Below are positions 45,262 to 56,462 of a stretch of 64,000 bases of DNA, in pieces. Made by a program: the position numbers and the translations under genes. The stretch spans positions 156,492,915 through 156,556,914 of the forward strand of contig OZ020585.1 in NCBI GenBank assembly GCA_963971535.1. The letters are read 5' to 3'. Every line of letters begins with the position of its first letter. The first letter of the stretch is position 1. Origin of the DNA: Notolepis coatsorum. Taxonomy: Eukaryota > Chordata > Actinopteri > Aulopiformes > Paralepididae. The notes under the pieces are model-generated. The model did not search any database, had not been told where the DNA came from, and saw only the letters and a program-made list of their open reading frames with translations.

Positions 45262-45824
45262 AGTGATGTACAGTACAACCACAGTCTGACACTGTTGACC
45301 ACTAGGAGCTGCCCAGTACAACCGCAGTCTGACACTGTTAACCACTAGGAGCTGCCCAGTACAACCACAATCTGACACTGTTGACCACTAGGAGCTGCCT
45401 AGTACAACCACAGTCTGACACTGTTGACCACTAGGAGCTGCCCAGTACAACCACAGTCTGACACTGTTGACCACTAGGAGCTGCCCAGTACAACCGCAGT
45501 CTGACACTGTTGACCACTAGGATCTGCCCAGTACAACCACAGTCTGACACTGTTGACCACTAGGAGCTGCCCAGTACAACCACAGTCTGACACTGTTGAC
45601 CACTAGGAGCTGCCCAGTACAACCACAGTCTGACACTGTTGACCACTAGGAGCTGCCCAGTACAACCGCAGTCTGACACTGTTGACCACTAGGATCTGCC
45701 CAGTACAACCACAGTCTGACACTGTTGACCACTAGGAGCTGCCCAGTACAACCACAGTCTGACACTGTTGACCACTAGGAGCTGCCCAGTACAACCACAG
45801 TCTGACACTGTTGACCACTAGGAG
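45262..45824. repeat. 43-bp minisatellite, about 13 copies
   Basis: The unit (CAGTACAACCACAGTCTGAC / ACTGTTGACCACTAGGAGCT / GCC) is repeated with few substitutions. Single-base variants (CCACAG/CCGCAG, GAGCTG/GATCTG) recur in the pattern G-T five units apart, so blocks were duplicated as a group. It is followed by a poly(G) run (45828-45849). Confidence 0.95.
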
Positions 45825-46038
45825 GAAGGGGGGGGGGGGGGGGGGGGGGCTGAGCCCACTGGACCTGGAACTGTGGTTCTGTAGCGCCTCCAATAAAAGT
45901 AATAATTGGAAAAATAATTAGAAGAATAATTTTCATCAAAGCCCTTTTGGATCATGATGGTGTTACTCGCCAGTGTTCAGAATACAAGGTTTGTCAACTT
46001 CTGATCTGATCTGTTATTATTATCATCATCATAGCCAA

Positions 46039-46041
46039 ATG

Positions 46042-46091
<50 letters not shown>

Positions 46092-46092
46092 A
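46039..46092. repeat. (AAT)n microsatellite
   Basis: A run of ATA/AAT triplets of about 50 bp at the 3' end of a LINE tail. The SINE at 46097 inserted right at its edge. Confidence 0.9.
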
Positions 46093-46096
46093 CTTT

Positions 46097-46547
46097 TTAT
46101 TTTAATTTTTTTTATCTTCTTTTTTCCCCCATTTTTTATTTTTCTCCCATCCCAATTTCGCATTGTCCAATTCTACCCTCCCCTGTCTCGAACGCTGTTA
46201 GGTCATGCCTCCCACAAGCCGGCTGCAATGTGGACGAAGCCTTACATCACGTGTCCCCTCCGGTACTCGAGGAAGCAGCCGTCGCATCTTTTCACCTGCA
46301 CAGGGCGATCTCTCAGCGGCGGGGGTCTTCGTGGGAGGGACACGCCGCCCCCGTCGCTTCCTGATTCTGTAGGAGTCGCTGTCCACTACGTCCGATCCCC
46401 ACCCATCAGCTTTCCCACCCCTAACACTGCCAATTGTGTTAGTATGAACGACCAGCCAAGCTGATAGCAATGCGGAGAGCTGGGCTCGAACCCAGCGTCT
46501 CCCGCATTGGTGGCGAGCGCCTTGCCCACTACACCACCTAGCCGCCC
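46097..46547 (-). mobile_element. tRNA-derived SINE, second copy of the 36464 family
   Basis: The body matches the SINE at 36464-36947, including 'ctcccacaagccggctgcaatgtgga' and the tRNA-like head on the minus strand (GGGCGGCTAGGTGGTGTAG, B-box GGTTCGAGCCC). AATACACTTT occurs at both borders (46087-46096 and 46548-46557). No open frame is expected. Confidence 0.85.
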
Positions 46548-46920
46548 AATACACTTTATTTGTATAGCACCTTTCATATAAGAATTTCAGCTCAAAGTGC
46601 TTCACAGCAGTACAAAAAAGACAGGCATAAAATGAGCACAACATTTACAAAAAAGTACAGACATAAAATAAGTATAAAATAAAATATAAAATAAAATAGC
46701 AGCAAAATAGACAAAGTCAAGGTAAGGCATAGAACATTAAATCACATCGTTTTTCATATTAGAATTGAACATCTTAATATCTTAAATCTCTCTTTGTTTA
46801 AGGTTTTATTATCACTGATACACATCCTTTTAACTTTAGCTTTAGTGATTTATAATCACAGGGACTCGAACCCACGAGGGTCTAGTCATTTTTACCTGAA
46901 AACTACTCTCTATTATTGCA
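46548..46920 (-). mobile_element. LINE 3' UTR fragment
   Basis: 'cactttatttgtatagcacctttcatata...ttcagctcaaagtgcttcacag' is a widespread fish LINE 3' end, reversed. AT-rich 'aataaaatataaaataaaa' repeats follow. Near 46833-46880 is 'tttagctttagtgatttataatcacagggactcgaacccac', which recurs at 47770-47905. Confidence 0.55.
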
Positions 46921-46924
46921 TAAC

Positions 46925-47528
46925 AAAGAGAAGCCCTGGAGCACACACCCCTCAGTACAGGATATACTCCAGCCATCACCAAGAGAAGCCCTGGAGCACA
47001 CACCCCTCAGTACAGGATATACTCCAGCCATCACCAAGAGAAGCCCTGGAGCACACACCCCTCAGTACAGGATATACTCCAGCCATCACCAAGAGAAGCC
47101 CTGGAGCACACACCCCTCAGTACGGGATATACTCCAGCCATCACCAAGAGAAGCCCTGGAGCACACACCCCTCAGTACGGGATATACTCCAGCCATCACC
47201 AAGAGAAGCCCTGGAGCACACACCCCTCAGTACGGGATATACTCCAGCCATCACCAAGAGAAGCCCTGGAGCACACACCCCTCAGTACGGGATATACTCC
47301 AGCCATCACCAAGAGAAGCCCTGGAGCACACACCCCTCAGTACAGGATATACTCCAGCCATCACCAAGAGAAGCCCTGGAGCACACACCCCTCAGTACAG
47401 GATATACTCCAGCCATCACCAAGAGAAGCCCTGGAGCACACACCCCTCAGTACGGGATATACTCCAGCCATCACCAAGAGAAGCCCTGGAGCACACACCC
47501 CTCAGTACGGGATATACTCCAGCCGTCG
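46925..47528. repeat. 55-bp minisatellite, about 11 copies
   Basis: The unit (AGAGAAGCCCTGGAGCACAC / ACCCCTCAGTACAGGATATA / CTCCAGCCATCACCA) is repeated with only an A/G variant (TACAGG or TACGGG). Since 55 is not a multiple of three and the unit has no stops in at least two plus frames, long open frames (up to 296 codons) run through it. I regard them as artefacts, with no start context or homology. Confidence 0.95.
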
Positions 47529-47759
47529 CCGGTAGGTACATTATACCGCAAGCTTGGGTGTGGTTTGGGTACTCCAAAACTCTTCTGTCCAGGGGTTTCG
47601 ACCCGTTGTATCACTAGGACAACTCTGACAACACATAATGATAAAAGAGTAAAATATAATAGACAGAGTAAAATAATTCAATAGTACAGTGCAATAAATA
47701 GTTCTCATCTACAGTACATAAAATAAGCATAAAATAGATTGCAGCAAAATAGACAAAGT

Positions 47760-47910
47760 CAGTATCCTTTCTTTAGCTTTTGTGATTTATGATCACAGGG
47801 ACTCGAACCCACAGTATCCTTTCAGCTTTAGCTTTTGTGATTTATGATCACAGGGAATTTAACCCACAGTATCCTTTCAGCTTTAGCTTTTGTGATTTAT
47901 GATCACAATA
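47760..47910. repeat. ~58-bp tandem repeat, three copies
   Basis: 'gtatcctttc.gctttagcttttgtgatttatgatcacaggga' is repeated three times. A related single copy lies upstream of the 55-bp array (46833-46880), so the array is bracketed by the same motif. Bases 47911-48027 are unassigned. Confidence 0.8.
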
Positions 47911-48027
47911 TAGGCATACTATCTGCAAACACTGCAAATCTGAAATAAACAAGCTATTAGTTATGAGAATGTCTCATACTTGCTGTGCAGCCACAGACTG
48001 TGACTGTGATAGAAAACCTTCACATCC

Positions 48028-48295
48028 TCATCACTAGCCCCTACCATACCATAACTAGCCCCCTACCATACCATAACTAGCCCCTATCATACCATAACTA
48101 GCCCCTATCATACCATAACTAGCCCCTACCAATACCATACCATAACTAGCCCCTATCATACCATAACTAGCCCCTATCATACCATAACTAGCCCCTACCA
48201 TACCATAACTAGCCTCTACCATACCATAACTAGCCCCTATCATACCATAACTAGCCCCTACCATACCATAACTAGCCCCTACCATACCATACCTC
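48028..48295. repeat. 21-bp minisatellite
   Basis: About 12 copies of CCCCTAYCATACCATAACTAG. Because the unit is 21 bp, the minus strand has a frame of repeated GASYGM(V/I) heptapeptides (48285-48055). It has no domain or context supporting translation. Confidence 0.92.
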
Positions 48296-48339
48296 TTCAG
48301 GCCAAACTGACATCAAGATGTCTTTTACTCTAGCAGCAC

Positions 48340-48835
48340 CATAATGTATAATGTGTAACGTGTAACGTGTAATGTGTAATGTCTTAGGACTCTGTAACTG
48401 GTGGGCTCAAATGCCCAACACGGGAGGCAGGATAATGTTCAACCCCGTAGGGCATTTATTACTACGCAGAGAGGGGGGGGGGGGAACAAGTGCAGTGTCG
48501 GTGTGTGTGTCTTTAGCCTGGTGGATGGACAATCATGGCTGGAGGTAGTGGCCAAACCCGCGCTGAGGGTGTGTGAGACAGGTATGGAGGACTGAGCTGA
48601 AGTGCAGGGGGTATGTGAGACAGGTATGGAGGGTTGTGGAGGTGAAACCGTAACATAATGTGTAATGTGTAATGTATAATGTGTAATGTGTATGTGTAAT
48701 GTATAATGTATAATGTATAATGTGTAATGTATAATGTATAATGTGTAATGTATAATGTATAATGTTGTGTAATGTATAATGTGTAATGTGTAATGTGTAA
48801 TCTATAATGTATAATGTATAATGCCATAATACCCA
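48340..48835. repeat. (ATGTRTA)n array split by ~270 bp
   Basis: The 'taatgtgtaatgtataatg' array occurs at 48340-48382 and again at 48652-48830. The intervening 48383-48650 holds a G-run and two copies of 'gtgtgagacaggtatggagg' and looks like an insertion into the array. The flanks are 'accataatg' and 'ccgtaacataatg'. It is non-coding. Confidence 0.8.
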
Positions 48836-48929
48836 ATGCATGATGCCTAATGAGACAATGCCTTAATGCACAAAACACATTTGCACAAACAATCTATGAA
48901 ATTCAATGGCTGTATTATCATTTATTTGT

Positions 48930-50473
48930 TTATTTAGACGGGACAGAGCATATTACTGGACACAAATAAATGCAGTGTAAATACACCGGATTTAGCAAGG
49001 ATGCTAATTTTCATCCGCAGTCCCCACACAAAGCATAAAAACGAAACATGCAGGCAGTGAAGCATAACATGCTATGAGACAAGGCATAAAAACATACATA
49101 CAGAAAAAAGTACAAGGTATAAATGGTGCACTACAATATCATTTGACTATACATGGTCACAGGTTTGGTTGTCGAGTAACCATTTTTTTTAATTGAATTT
49201 AAAAGATGGAAATGATGTACAATCTTGTATGGTCAGTGGTAGTCTGGTAGATCATTCCAGATTAAACAGCTCTGGACTGAGAGGGTCTTTTTAGCAAAGG
49301 TGCTTTGCCGGCGGCCGGGGACTTCGCAATCCCCTCTAGTGGTTGCTCTCTAGTGCTGATTCCTCTATCGGGCTTCTTTTCTATGAATTCCCTCAGAGGG
49401 GGCGGCCACAGACCACGTAGGGTCTTGTAAATAACAATAGCCTGTTTAAAAAAATTTAAATTGGCAAAACTCAAAAGATTTTACCTCTGAAGAATGTGAC
49501 AGTGGTGATATGAGTGAGGTTTCTTATCGAATACTTTAAGAGCACTCTTGTATAGCTGTTCTATGGGTTTGAGGATCGTCACACCTGTGCAAGACCAGTT
49601 TGTGAAGCAGTACTCAATGTGTGATAGAATCATACAGTGAAGATAGGATCTAGCAGCACTGACTGTCAGGAAGGGTCTAATATGTTTGAAGTTTTGAAGG
49701 TTGAATTTGATTGTGTTTGTAACTTTCTTCACATGTTTTTTGAAGGTTAGGCTACGTTTAGACGGAGAGAGTCTGAACAGAAACCGCAAAAGTCGTCTTG
49801 CGGTCTCACTTTAAATTTTGCGTTTAGACTAGCGTTTTGGGATGGAATTCTGCGTGCAGACGACGCTGTAACGACTCGAGACGACGGAGCCCCACTGTCA
49901 CACGATTGGCGCATATGTCACATGACGTGCTGTGAAGACCCGCCCTACTCTGCCTCTGATTCGCAGACTGTGGGTGGGGAATGTGATTGGACCAAAGCAG
50001 AGTCACTCACAGACAGTGGGTCCAGTACTAATAGTTGTGATAGCCGCGGGACAGATTATTGTGTATTTAAAAGTACTGCCAATGTAGCCTTCAGGTGATC
50101 GCCATGGATAGAATCAGACATGCTTTGTTTACGCTTCTAGGCTACTGGCGCATGCCTGTGATGTAAGCAGTACGCGCGACGAGAGCTTTGACAACCCTTT
50201 CGTCATCGTTTTATGCGGTTTGACAGTTTAGATGATAGCGCAAAGGTTTATCGTTTCTAGGAATTCCACCCTGGAAGGTGGTCTCACTTTTTTACGGTTT
50301 CACCCCGTATAAACGAAAGGCACATCCGAAAAAATATTTTTGCGGATTCACCTGCTAGCGTTTCCGTCTAAACAGGGAGGTTGAGTCTAGCATGACCCAG
50401 AGGTACTTGAACTCTGACACAAGTTCAAGTTCCTCCCCACCCAGAAACACATTTTAGGACTCTAACACAACAG
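48930..50473 (-). mobile_element. LINE 3' half, split by a MITE
   Basis: On the minus strand the RT C-terminal region reads SLTFKKHVKKVTNTIKF, ILSHIEYCFTNWS and KPHSYHHCHIL (49789-49481), then FFKQAIVIYKTLRGLWPP (49474-49262). A 3' UTR follows down to 48930 ('tttatttagacgggacagagc'). A frameshift separates the two parts near 49478. The upstream part (50383-50470, 'agcatgacccagaggtacttg') lies beyond a MITE (about 49750-50380). The clade is uncertain, CR1/L2-group or similar. Confidence 0.72.
49750..50380. mobile_element. hAT-like MITE ('ggctacgtttagacgga' ends)
   Basis: The left end GGCTACGTTTAGACGGA answers the right end TCCGTCTAAACAGGG. Subterminal 'accgcaaaagt' and 'tttttgcggattc' are inverted partners. 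The target duplication is imperfect (GAAGGTTA against GAGGTTGA). No transposase is encoded. Confidence 0.65.
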
Positions 50474-52735
50474 GAAGGAAGGGTACAACTCTATCAGCTG
50501 AGTAACAATGTTCATCAAAGTGTTGCGTGTTACAGTGTAGGTTAGTTTATTAGGACAAGTGCATGACAGTAAGGTTAGTTAGGGTTAGAGTTTTTTTTCC
50601 TTCTTTTTTTAAAATTATATTATTATTTCAGATAATGGTTGAAGAAGTGCGTCTTAAGTCGACGGCGGAAGATTGGACGGGTTTCGGCTGTCCTAACGGG
50701 TGGGTAGTTCATTCCACCATTGTGGGGCAAGGACTGAGCATAGGCGGCATCTCTTTAATGCCCCTCCCGGGGCTTGGATAGGAGTAGGTCTGAGGCGGCC
50801 AGAAGATGCAGAGCGTAGGGGTCTTGAGGGTGTGTAGTTAGAGACCATTGACCGGAGGTAGGCGGGAGCGGTTCCCTTTGCCGCACGGTATGCTAGGTCG
50901 ATTTGTCGATCTGTTTTGCTTAGGTTCAGTTTGAGGTGGTTGGTCATCATCCAGGCGGAGATGTCGGACAGACAGGCCGAGATCCGCTCAGAGACGTGGA
51001 TATCTGAGGGAGGGAAGGAGAGGAAGAGTTGAGTATCATCGGCATAACAATGATACGAGAAGCCATGAGACGTGATAATGTTACCCAGTGATTTAGTGTA
51101 GAGGGAGAAGAGAAGGGGTCCTAGGACCGAGCCCTGGGGGATACCCGTCCGCAGGGGGCGAGTGACCGACAGGGTCCCTCTCCATGACACTTGGTAGGAG
51201 CGGTCATTGATGTATGATGTCAGCCATGTCAGCGCAGAGCCAGCCACTCCCATTCCATCGAGGGCCGCGAAGAGGATCTGATGGTTGACTGTGTCGAAGG
51301 CTACAGATAGATCTAGGAGAATCAGGACAGAGGAGAGGCCTTTCGCTTTTGCTAAGTGAAGTGCCTCTGTGACCGCAATGAGGGCCGTTTCTGTGGAGTG
51401 GCCAGTCCGGAAGCCAGACTGATTAGGGTCTAGGAGGTAATTCTGTAAGAGATGTAGTATATTTTTGATTGGTTATTAGACATTATAGCATAATCATACT
51501 GGCTAGTCTGAAAACCAGACAATAATGTGGATTTAGCCATCTGCCCCCACGGCTGGAACCAAAAGCTTACTCATCAAACTGGTTCCCCAGAGAGAGAGAG
51601 TCCCCACCTGAAGGCCAAAACCAGTTGATTAGGATGTGACTGAATGACCTTTTGTTTCTAGACTGACAGAAACACACACACACTGATGAATGACACACCC
51701 CCTCACCCATTAGAATCTCACGCAGACAGAGACCAAAACCAGTTTACCCAGGTAGTGATAAGCAAATCACATCACAGCATTTAGATTCGGTTGAAACACA
51801 TATAAACCACACATCTTGACATTAGAACACACACACACGACAGGACAAGCTGTGTGTCAGAGAGATTCTTTGTATCCTGTGATATTGCTGTATTTCTACC
51901 GCTGGTGCCCTGCTGAATAAATCGACTGAGAACCTGAAGCCATTGACTTTCAACTTGTATCCAGCGTCTGCTTTCTTGCTCTGAAATTGGTCATTCCATA
52001 ACTGTTGTTTACAAAGTCACAGCTGATTTGTAACTTCAGAGATAAGCAGTAAGTTGGTTGGATACAGCACGTTCAAGTGTTTTAGAAAGGAAGGAGAGAA
52101 GAGAGACAGGACGATAGTTGCCTATGACGGTGGGGTTCAGGTTTTTTCTTTTTATGAGGGGCATGACTCTGGCTTGTTTTAGGGAGGTGGGGACCACCCC
52201 CGAGTTAAGTGAGGAGTTGATGGTTGCAGTTAGGAATGGGAGGATGTCCGGTGCTATGGTCTGGAGGAGTGGGGAGGGTAGTTGTTCCAGCTGGCATGTA
52301 GTCGGACGGTTCGACGTTACCAGTGTCAGGGTCTCGGCTTCTGTAATGGGAGAGAAAGATGACAGAGTGAAGGATGAGGTTCTCGATTCAGTATTTGGAA
52401 TGGGTGGGGGTTGGGAGAAGGCGCTGCGGATGTTCTCCACTTTTTCCTCAAAGAAGATTGCGAAGTCTTCGGCAGAGAAAGATGAGGGAGGAGGGGGTGA
52501 GGGGGGAGTGAGGAGGGAGGACATGGTAGCATGCAGTTTGCGAAGATTCTTGGCAGAGGCCTCAAGCCTATGGTGAAAGAAAGAAGCTTTGGCATTAGTA
52601 ATGGTTTTGGAGAATGTTAACAAGAGGTTGTGATATGTGTCGATGTCAGGCGTGACTTTCTATACTTCCTCTCAGCCGCTCTCAGGACCTGTCTTTGTTC
52701 TCTCACTGCATCCGTCAGCCATGGACTGGGTGGGA
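50474..52735 (-). mobile_element. L2-type LINE, split by a solo LTR
   Basis: A minus-strand L2 element. Coding wording runs from RRFPPSPWLTDAVREQ near 52730 through NYRPVSLLSFLSKTLERAV, then (after the LTR) SGFRTGHSTETALI, to AFDTVNHQIL. The RT core is 51253-50693 with PQGSVLGPLLFSLYT and catalytic YADD at 51035-51046. A deletion near 50915 joins 'LNLSKT' to the C-terminal 'DLAYRAAKGTAPAYL'. The 3' UTR (50474-50690) matches 4555-4850. It is pseudogenised. Confidence 0.83.
51453..52038. mobile_element. Solo LTR, 586 bp, TSD GAGA
   Basis: It begins TGTAGTATATTTTTG and ends GTAACTTCA, flanked by GAGA (51449-51452 and 52039-52042). It splits the L2 phrase 'gtaagagataagcagtaag' exactly. A likely polyadenylation signal AATAAA ('gctgaataaatcgactg') sits about 120 bp before the right end. 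There is no internal coding, so it is what remains after LTR-LTR recombination. The plus orientation is suggested by the AATAAA. It is unrelated to the Gypsy LTR at 54012. Confidence 0.8.
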
Positions 52736-52744
52736 AACGGCGGG

Positions 52745-54011
52745 CAGGTGACACACACGACATACAGATAGACAGTACTGCTACATCTATACACTTATGA
52801 CATACCAGATTTGCAAATACAGTACTGTTTGTGATACAAAAATAGTCCAGAAAAGAGAGTATATACTAGGCTTGGGCGGTATCACTTTTGGGGGTGAGGG
52901 GTTGGGTAGGGGGTGGGTGGGGGACACTGTACACTGTACATTGGAATATTGACAAAGCCATATACGCGGCTTTTGACGTGGGCAAATACTGCGGCATGGT
53001 CATGCTGGACCTACAAAAGGCCTTCGACACTGTCAATCACTCCATTCTGATGGACAAGCTAAAAGCAATTGGTTTTGATAGTTTATCGGTGAGCTGGATG
53101 CAATCCTACCTGGAGGGGAGAGAACAGATGGTAGAGGTAAACGGTACTCTATCCCCCCCCCTCACAGTGAGCTGTGGTGTTCCACAAGGAAGCATACTAG
53201 GACCGCTACTCTTCCTAATTTATGCAAATTACATGTCGTCAGCCTGTGACTGCAACTTGTTCCTGTTTGCGGACGACTCAGCCCTGCTGGTCTCTGACAA
53301 GAACAAGTTGCAGGTTGAAAAAACCCTCAGCTCGGAACTAGGCAAAATCTGCATATGGCTCGCTGATAACAAACTATCATTACACATGGGCAAAACAGAG
53401 TCCATTCTCTTCGGTTCAAATAACAAACTCAGCAAGACCGACGGCTTCTCAGTTACAGTGGGTGACAATATTGTCACAAGGAAAGACGAAATTACCTACC
53501 TGGGTTCCATCCTAGAGGCAAATCTTTCCTGTGACAAAATGGCATCCAATGTAATAAAAAAAGTCAACCAATGAACTAGATTCTTGTACCGGATCTCCTC
53601 TCTGGTAAACAAGAATACCCTGAAGACTCTGGCAGGAGCACTCATTCAAGGGTACTATGACTATGCGTGCACCTCATGGTACCAAAGCACCTCAAAGGCG
53701 CTTAAAACAAAATTACAAACATCACAAAACAAACTGGTCAGACTACTACTTGACCTGAACCCCAGAACCCACCTCACCCCTGCCCACTTTGACAACCTAG
53801 GATGGCTTAGAGTAGACGACAGAGTACAGCAACTTGCAATGGGCCTGGTCTACAAGATACACTATACGACCGGGGTGCCCATGTACATGTCAAAATACTT
53901 CCCAAAGGTCAGTGAATACCACAACCACTACACCAGAGGAAGCTCAACAAATCATGTTAAACCCAGATTCGGCTCAAACAAGGGACTAAACACGTTTCGC
54001 AATTATGCCGG
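52745..54011 (+). mobile_element. Family A LINE C, rearranged left half
   Basis: Bases 52745-52968 are family A 3' UTR in minus orientation. At about 52970 the sequence switches to plus-strand RT coding (GKYCGMVMLDLQKAFD, GVPQGSILGPLLFLIYA, FADD, YLGSILEANLSC), with a stop (TGA, 53572-53574) and then continuation to RNYA at 54009. The Gypsy element interrupts it there, and the LINE resumes at 62705. The FADD and NYA regions are well preserved. The head-to-head junction marks an inversion or a second insertion. Confidence 0.82.
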
Positions 54012-54587
54012 TGTAACAGAGTTAGAAATTATATTTGTTTGCATGTGAATTTTATCTAAATTGAGAAACATCATACCGTATTTGTTTTGGGAGCCACCTG
54101 GTGACGTGTTGAGGTCATTGTATATCGCGCTGCATGTCCCTGTGGGGACACCGTACCTACTCAGCAGTGTTGTACCCGTCTGCTCGAGGTAGGTTCTCAT
54201 TGAAGTGTAGCTCTGCTATTTCACTACTTTCTCTGGTTAGAATTTGTCTAAACATTAAACTGTAATAACCTAGTGCATAACGCTCACTGTATTACATAAT
54301 GTAATGATAGCTGTGTTGGTTTGACTGCTGGTATTGGTCCTATGTGTGTGCTGCGTTTTATAGATGTTGGAACTGGAGAAGCGTGTTATGGCGCGAGTGC
54401 TTTCCTTGTAACAATAATCTTGAGAAGGAAGGCTAATGTACCATTTTATGTTGTACATGCAGGTCTACCAGATGTACAGTGACCAGGAAAACACTACAGC
54501 TGTTTTTGTTTCATGTCTTTTATAGGCAATAAAACAGTCGAAAGCAGTTCAGTCTCTTCAATCTCTGACCAGATGACAACCATTACA
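54012..54587 (+). repeat. Gypsy 5' LTR
   Basis: 576 bp, TGTAACAGAG...CCATTACA. It contains a polyadenylation-type AATAAA ('ggcaataaaacagtcg') about 55 bp before its end. It is identical in length to the 3' LTR. Confidence 0.95.
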
Positions 54588-54588
54588 C

Positions 54589-54601
54589 TGGTGCCGTGAC
54601 C
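54589..54601 (+). other. Primer-binding site (TGGTGCCGTGACC)
   Basis: TGGTGCCGTGACC starts two bases after the 5' LTR. TGG is the complement of a tRNA CCA end, so this is the probable minus-strand primer site. I do not assign the tRNA. Confidence 0.75.
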
Positions 54602-54893
54602 TTCTGGATCTTCAAGATCAGCTCGACGCCGATCGCCGTGGATGCTGTGTGGCTGTCCAGAATTGTGTACAAGATCAGTGTGTGGTCAGATCTGTAACTA
54701 GTATATTGGTCAGAGCGAAGTGTTTTCACTCCCATGCATAGAGTGACGATTATTTTTGTTTTGTTTTGTTAAAAAGAAAGAAAAAAATATATTTATAATT
54801 ATTATTTTGATTATAATTTTATTTTTCTTTATTTTTCTTTATTTTTTTTTTTCATTTGGTATTCCGTAGTTTAACACAACGCAGGTACTTACA

Positions 54894-56414
54894 ATGTCTG
54901 AGGGGGGAGTTGATGACGATAGGGTGGATACTTTTGCCAGTCCAGTCCTATCGGTGGGAAGAGGTTTGGCGTAGTGGCTATGCTGGCGGCAGCGATGTCA
55001 CCAGGAAGTTTGATAGGGGGGTGGGGCATTCCCGGTCCATGGCTGACAGCGGTAGGGGTACAGGGTTGAGTCAGAGCCCAGGTTGTGCTCCTGTTGGGCA
55101 GGTCATGGGGGAGGGTCCTCACACTTCTACACCTAGTAGTGATGCTGATGCTATGAACCACCTCACAGACATGGTAGGACAGTTAGGTGCCCAGATTGGC
55201 GAGTCTATAGTCGCAAAGTTGATGTCATCTGGTGTAATAAACATGAGTGGCGATCTCCAGAAACTTCACGTCAGGATACGCACAGGGAAGCTACCAGGCA
55301 GGAAGCCCCACATGTGACAGTTCAGGTTAGGCCAGACAGAGAACCCCAGACATTCAGAGGTGACGGTTCTGATAAGTGTTCAGTTCAGGAGTGGATTGAC
55401 ATGACTAAGTCTCATCTCAGGAAACAGGCGATACCTATGCTTGAGCAGGCTGAGGAAATTCTGAGTCGGTTAAGGGGTAAAGCTAGAGATGTTGTGAGGA
55501 TCGGCCTACGTAGTGATCCATCACTTGATGCCAATAGAGACCCTGGGCTGATTTACAATATCCTCCTTCAGTACTTCAGTGATGCATCCTCATGTCTCCC
55601 TCTTTTGGACTTCTATGCCACCCTGCCCAAACTCAGAGAAAACCCAGTCGATTACTGGATTAGATTGAATAAGGCAGCAGACCTAGCTATTGAGGGTCTG
55701 GGCAGACAGGGCAAGCAAGCAGGGAACATGAGTGATGAGGTGGCGCTCATGTTTGTGAAACATTGTCCTGACCCAGAGTTATCCTACACTCTGAAATGTA
55801 AGCCAATCCATGAATGGACCTCACGAGATGTGCAGATGAGGATTGATGATTACCAAAGGGAGTTGAGGGCTAGCAGCAGAGTTAGTGGGGCTGTGCAGTT
55901 AAAGAGTCACACCACCACTGTCCTCCATGAGCAGTCTAGCTCATCACCAGCCAGTTTGTCAGTACCTGAGCAGTGCCACACCCAGAGTCCTATCTCTCTC
56001 TCTCTTCAAGCCCAACACCAGGAGTGTCATACTCCTTACCCCTCTCCTGGTTCTGTCCCAGTTCAAGGAGAGATCTGCCATGTCCCACGCCCCACCTCTA
56101 CGGCAGTTGTCGCTCAGAATCTCCAGCAGTCGGAGGAGAGGCTTCTTAGCCGTATGGTGGACATGTTTCAGGGGATGATGGAGAAAATGCAGCAACGCAA
56201 TGTCGCTACTCCAATGCGTGGTGGGAGGTTCCAGCGTACCCCTGGAGGGGGACGTCCCAGGGAGCAAGCTTGTCGGGTCTGTGATGACTCTAGTCATAGC
56301 ACCATTTCACACTGCATGAATGAGAGGCTGTGTTTCGCCTGTCTGGCCCCTGGGCATACAAAGAGGGACTGCCATGCCAATAAGTCCTCCCAACCTCAGT
56401 TTGGGGGAAACTAA
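54894..56414 (+). pseudogene. gag: Gypsy gag (capsid/nucleocapsid)
   Basis: The ATG at 54894 opens MSEGGVDDDRVDTF, but that frame stops at 54972. A neighbouring frame is open until 55317, and the original frame is open again from about 55250 to the TAA at 56412. So there are probably two compensating indels (about 54940 and 55250). The main part (from 55314) has a capsid-like helical region (WIDMTKSHLRKQ, NPVDYWIRLNKAADLA). Near the end is CRVCDDSSHS...HC followed by the zinc knuckle CFACLAPGHTKRDC (about 56331-56372), which packages RNA. The GGGAAAC heptamer sits over the last two sense codons. Confidence 0.85.
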
Positions 56415-56462
56415 CTGACCTGTATGTGAAGGGAGGCAGTACAGGTCCCGACGTGAACTCCC
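56405..56462 (+). promoter_or_regulatory. Predicted -1 ribosomal frameshift signal at the gag/pol boundary
   Basis: G GGA AAC at 56405-56411 fits the X XXY YYZ slippery pattern in the gag frame. It is followed at once by the gag TAA (56412-56414). Slipping back one base leads into the pol frame, which is open. Five bases after the heptamer is a perfect 8-bp stem, GACCTGTA (56417-56424) with TACAGGTC (56440-56447). GGGAG in its loop (56431-56435) can pair with CTCCC (56458-56462), as in an H-type pseudoknot. Read from sequence, not tested. Confidence 0.7.

Noticed and set aside
45262..45824. CRISPR-like array
   Set aside because: Units are directly contiguous with no unique spacers, in a vertebrate context. 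It is a minisatellite.
46794..47684. 296-codon open frame across the 55-bp array
   Set aside because: The frame exists because the repeat unit lacks stops. Alternative frames are equally open, and there is no homology, splice context or start context.
48055..48285. Minus-strand GASYGM(V/I) heptapeptide repeat protein
   Set aside because: A direct consequence of a 21-bp tandem DNA repeat, with no flanking coding sequence.
52118..52576. 152-codon plus-strand frame
   Set aside because: Antisense shadow of the L2 LINE coding sequence on the minus strand.
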